Below are positions 62,246-64,000 of a stretch of DNA of 64,000 bases, one piece after another; the first letter of the stretch is position 1, and every line of letters starts with the position of its first letter. The notes beneath the pieces are model-generated. The model was not told the origin of the DNA, ran no database searches, and worked only from the letters and a program-made list of their open reading frames with translations. This stretch comes from Falsiroseomonas bella (GTDB lineage Bacteria; Pseudomonadota; Alphaproteobacteria; Acetobacterales; Acetobacteraceae), in NCBI RefSeq assembly GCF_003173615.1, contig NZ_QGNA01000002.1:1-64000 (forward strand), written 5' to 3'. The position numbers and the translations under genes are program-made.

Positions 62246-62947
62246 TCAGTCGCGCAGTTCTTCTCCGCGCAGCAAGGCCAGCACCTGCGCGACGGTCAGC
62301 ACGTCGCCGAAGAATTCGAGGAAGGTGTTGAGCGTCGCCTGGTGCGCGGCGCGGTCGCGCGCGGCATTGGCGTCGGCGATCATCACCGTCTCGTAGCCGT
62401 GCTGCATGGCGTCCCGCGCCGTGCTCTCGCAGCAGACATTGGTCAGCGTGCCGGCGACCAGAACCGTCGCGATGCCGCGCTCCGCGAGCCAGGCGGGCAG
62501 CGGCGAGGCGCCGGGCGCGAAGGCGGAGTAGCGGCATTTGGGGAAGACGAAATCCGCCGCCGCCACCTCCAGCCCCGGATCGAGGGCGTGCAGCTCATGG
62601 CCTTCGCGCAAGCCCTCCAGGATGCGCTGCGCGAGGCCGGGCTCCACCATGCGGCGGTAGAAGCCCGGCCAGCCGCCATCCTCGCTGGCGTCGAAGGTGC
62701 CGCGCGACAAGGCCACCAAGCCGCCCGCCCCGCGCAGCGCCGCCGCCACCGCGTTGATCGCCGGCACGATGGAGGGCGCGTCCCCGGTGCCGGAAGGCGC
62801 GCCATGCCGCGTGAAGGCAAGCTGCATGTCCACCACGACCAGCGCCGTGCGCCGCGGATCGAGCCGCGTCGTCACATGCACGCGGCCGGCGCGGCGCGCC
62901 CTGACGCGCTCGATCAGCTCCGCCGGGAACATCGCCTCTGGCCGCAT
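62246..62947 (-). CDS. Isochorismatase-family cysteine hydrolase
   Basis: 233 residues. The catalytic triad is visible: Asp in ALVVVDMQLAFTRHG, Lys in FVFPKCRYSAF and Cys in LTNVCCESTARDAMQHGYE. Members hydrolyse amides or N-carbamoyl compounds. It sits convergent with kynA, 7 nt between stops, and is divergent from the amidohydrolase gene. Substrate unknown. Confidence 0.9.
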   Translation of the reverse strand: MRPEAMFPAELIERVRARRAGRVHVTTRLDPRRTALVVVDMQLAFTRHGAPSGTGDAPSIVPAINAVAAALRGAGGLVALSRGTFDASEDGGWPGFYRRMVEPGLAQRILEGLREGHELHALDPGLEVAAADFVFPKCRYSAFAPGASPLPAWLAERGIATVLVAGTLTNVCCESTARDAMQHGYETVMIADANAARDRAAHQATLNTFLEFFGDVLTVAQVLALLRGEELRD

Positions 62948-63012
62948 GCTGGACTTGCTCCGCTTCGCGCCCGATCCTCGCGCGACCGACAGGCTGCGCC
63001 AAGGGAGCGGAC

Positions 63013-63876
63013 GTGCCCGACGAGATCCTCGCCATCGATACCGTGGTCAATCCGCTGACGCCGGAGATCGTCGCCTCCCGCCCCGCATGGAGCGGCGAGT
63101 TCCACACCGGCACCTTCAAGCAGGAGAGCGCCGTCCGCGCCGGCTACACGAAGGAGGCGATGCTGGCGATGATGGACGAGGCCGGGATCGGGCGCGCCTT
63201 CCTCGTCGCCGCCAAGATCGGCCAGCTCGGGCTGCCGGGGTCCTGGCATCTCGACCCGGCGGTCGTGGCGGACCTCGTGCAATGGCGGCCGGAGCGGTTC
63301 AGCGGCCTCGTCGGGCTCGATCCCACCCAGGGCATGGCGGGCGTGCGGGAGTTGCGACGCTGGGTGCGGCAGCATGGCTTCATCGGTGCGCATGGCTATC
63401 CGCACTGGTTCGAGCTGCCGCCCGACCATGCGCGCTGGTATCCCTTCTATGCCGAGTGCTGCGAGCTTGGCGTGCCCATCCAGCTGCAGGTCGGCCAGTC
63501 GCTGGTCTATGACCCGCGGCGCCCGCTGCGTTCGGTGGGGCGGCCGATCACGCTCGATGCCGTGGCCTGCGACTTCCCGGAGCTCAAGCTGGTCGGGATC
63601 CATATCGGCATCCCCTGGCATGACGAAATGATCGCCATGGCCTGGAAGCACCGCAACGTCTTCATCGTGGCGGATGCGCATGCGCCGAAGCACTGGCCCG
63701 AGAGCTTCGTGCGCTACATCGACAGCTACGGGCAGGACAAGGTGATGTTCGGCACCGACTTCCCCGTGCTGCATTTCAAGCGCATGCGGGAGGAGGTCGC
63801 GGCACTCGGCCTGCGCCCCGGACCGCTTCGGAAATTCCTGCGCGACAACGCGCTGCGGGTCTACGGACTGGCGTGA
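63013..63876 (+). CDS. Amidohydrolase-2 family protein (ACMSD-like)
   Basis: 287 residues, GTG start after AAGGGAG. It begins ILAIDTVVNPLTPEIVASRP, and the barrel has RFSGLVGLDPTQGMAGVREL, GFIGAHGYPHWFELPP, KLVGIHIGIPWHDEMIAMAW and the catalytic Asp in VMFGTDFPVLHFKRM. The N-terminal His-x-His metal motif seen in many relatives is not evident. Proximity to kynA hints at aminocarboxymuconate semialdehyde decarboxylase or a related role; that is inference. Confidence 0.82.
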   Translation: MPDEILAIDTVVNPLTPEIVASRPAWSGEFHTGTFKQESAVRAGYTKEAMLAMMDEAGIGRAFLVAAKIGQLGLPGSWHLDPAVVADLVQWRPERFSGLVGLDPTQGMAGVRELRRWVRQHGFIGAHGYPHWFELPPDHARWYPFYAECCELGVPIQLQVGQSLVYDPRRPLRSVGRPITLDAVACDFPELKLVGIHIGIPWHDEMIAMAWKHRNVFIVADAHAPKHWPESFVRYIDSYGQDKVMFGTDFPVLHFKRMREEVAALGLRPGPLRKFLRDNALRVYGLA

Positions 63877-63983
63877 CGAGCCGCGTCCTCGCCCCTGGAA
63901 TGTAGCGCCAATCCGTGGGACGCGGAGGCGCTTTGCCGGGGACGCAAGGGCGCTAGGGAGTTTGGTGCGGTGCAGCATTTTTC

Positions 63984-64000
63984 TGCGGAGGGCCGGATGA
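63984..64000 (+). promoter_or_regulatory. Ribosome site and probable start of the next gene
   Basis: GGAGGG followed by CCGG and ATG at 63997 is a near-ideal initiation site; only the first codon is inside the window. The 107 bp before it (63877-63983) shows no gene. Confidence 0.5.

Noticed and set aside
1-64000. tRNA, rRNA, insertion sequences or prophage
   Set aside because: No cloverleaf, rRNA segment, transposase, integrase or phage protein was recognised by reading.

Overview
The window reads as a chromosomal segment of a GC-rich alphaproteobacterium, most likely Acetobacteraceae (Roseomonas or a close relative). This is an inference from the high GC content, the rpsT-dnaA pairing, an orphan Bug-type tricarboxylate-binding protein, two dipeptide/oligopeptide ABC importers, a phasin, the uvrC-pgsA-moaD-moaE order and the many GTG/TTG starts. 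No database was searched. No rRNA, tRNA, CRISPR, phage or insertion sequence was recognised.

Layout. 1-2.6 kb: on the minus strand, a large cadherin/VCBS-like repeat protein that runs off the left edge, preceded by a PEP-CTERM-type secreted protein. 2.9-10.2 kb: housekeeping genes (dut, coaBC, a lipoprotein, ubiE, mutM, a crotonase, rpsT, dnaA). 10.3-20 kb: a Bug protein, a GT39-like membrane glycosyltransferase, and a minus-strand exopolysaccharide operon (priming sugar transferase, flippase, four glycosyltransferases, YdcF-like protein) in which most neighbouring genes overlap by 1-4 nt. 20-35 kb: accessory catabolism and transport, with two peptide-type ABC importers around VOC, FAD-oxidoreductase and cupin genes and an SDR.

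35-41 kb: prs, a lipoprotein, a 22-codon microprotein, pgeF, a MidA/NDUFAF7-like methyltransferase, lgt and hldD. 41-49 kb: ubiK, a YbjN protein, proC, a TetR regulator, a phasin, then a marR-ompR-envZ operon divergent from ilvE, followed by GNAT and NTF2-like genes. 49-56 kb: uvrC-pgsA-lipoprotein-moaD-moaE-membrane protein, and a folB pair with a FolM-like reductase. 56-64 kb: an M19 dipeptidase, a CBS protein, pdxJ-pdxA, and a tryptophan/kynurenine-type group (kynureninase-like enzyme, kynA, a cysteine hydrolase, an amidohydrolase).

The least expected signals are non-coding. Three structured intergenic elements (35.3, 44.3 and 58.3 kb) share an AGCCAA linker and a GGA-loop hairpin whose stem sequence changes while pairing is kept; each lies between the 3' ends of convergent genes. 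A 106-bp nested palindromic element sits inside the pgsA-moaD operon and supplies the stop codon of the upstream gene. A terminator arm after the phasin gene is duplicated in tandem. A hairpin presents the Shine-Dalgarno of an oppB gene in its loop and pairs part of its start codon. Paired DnaA-box-like sites lie beside an AT-rich stretch upstream of uvrC.
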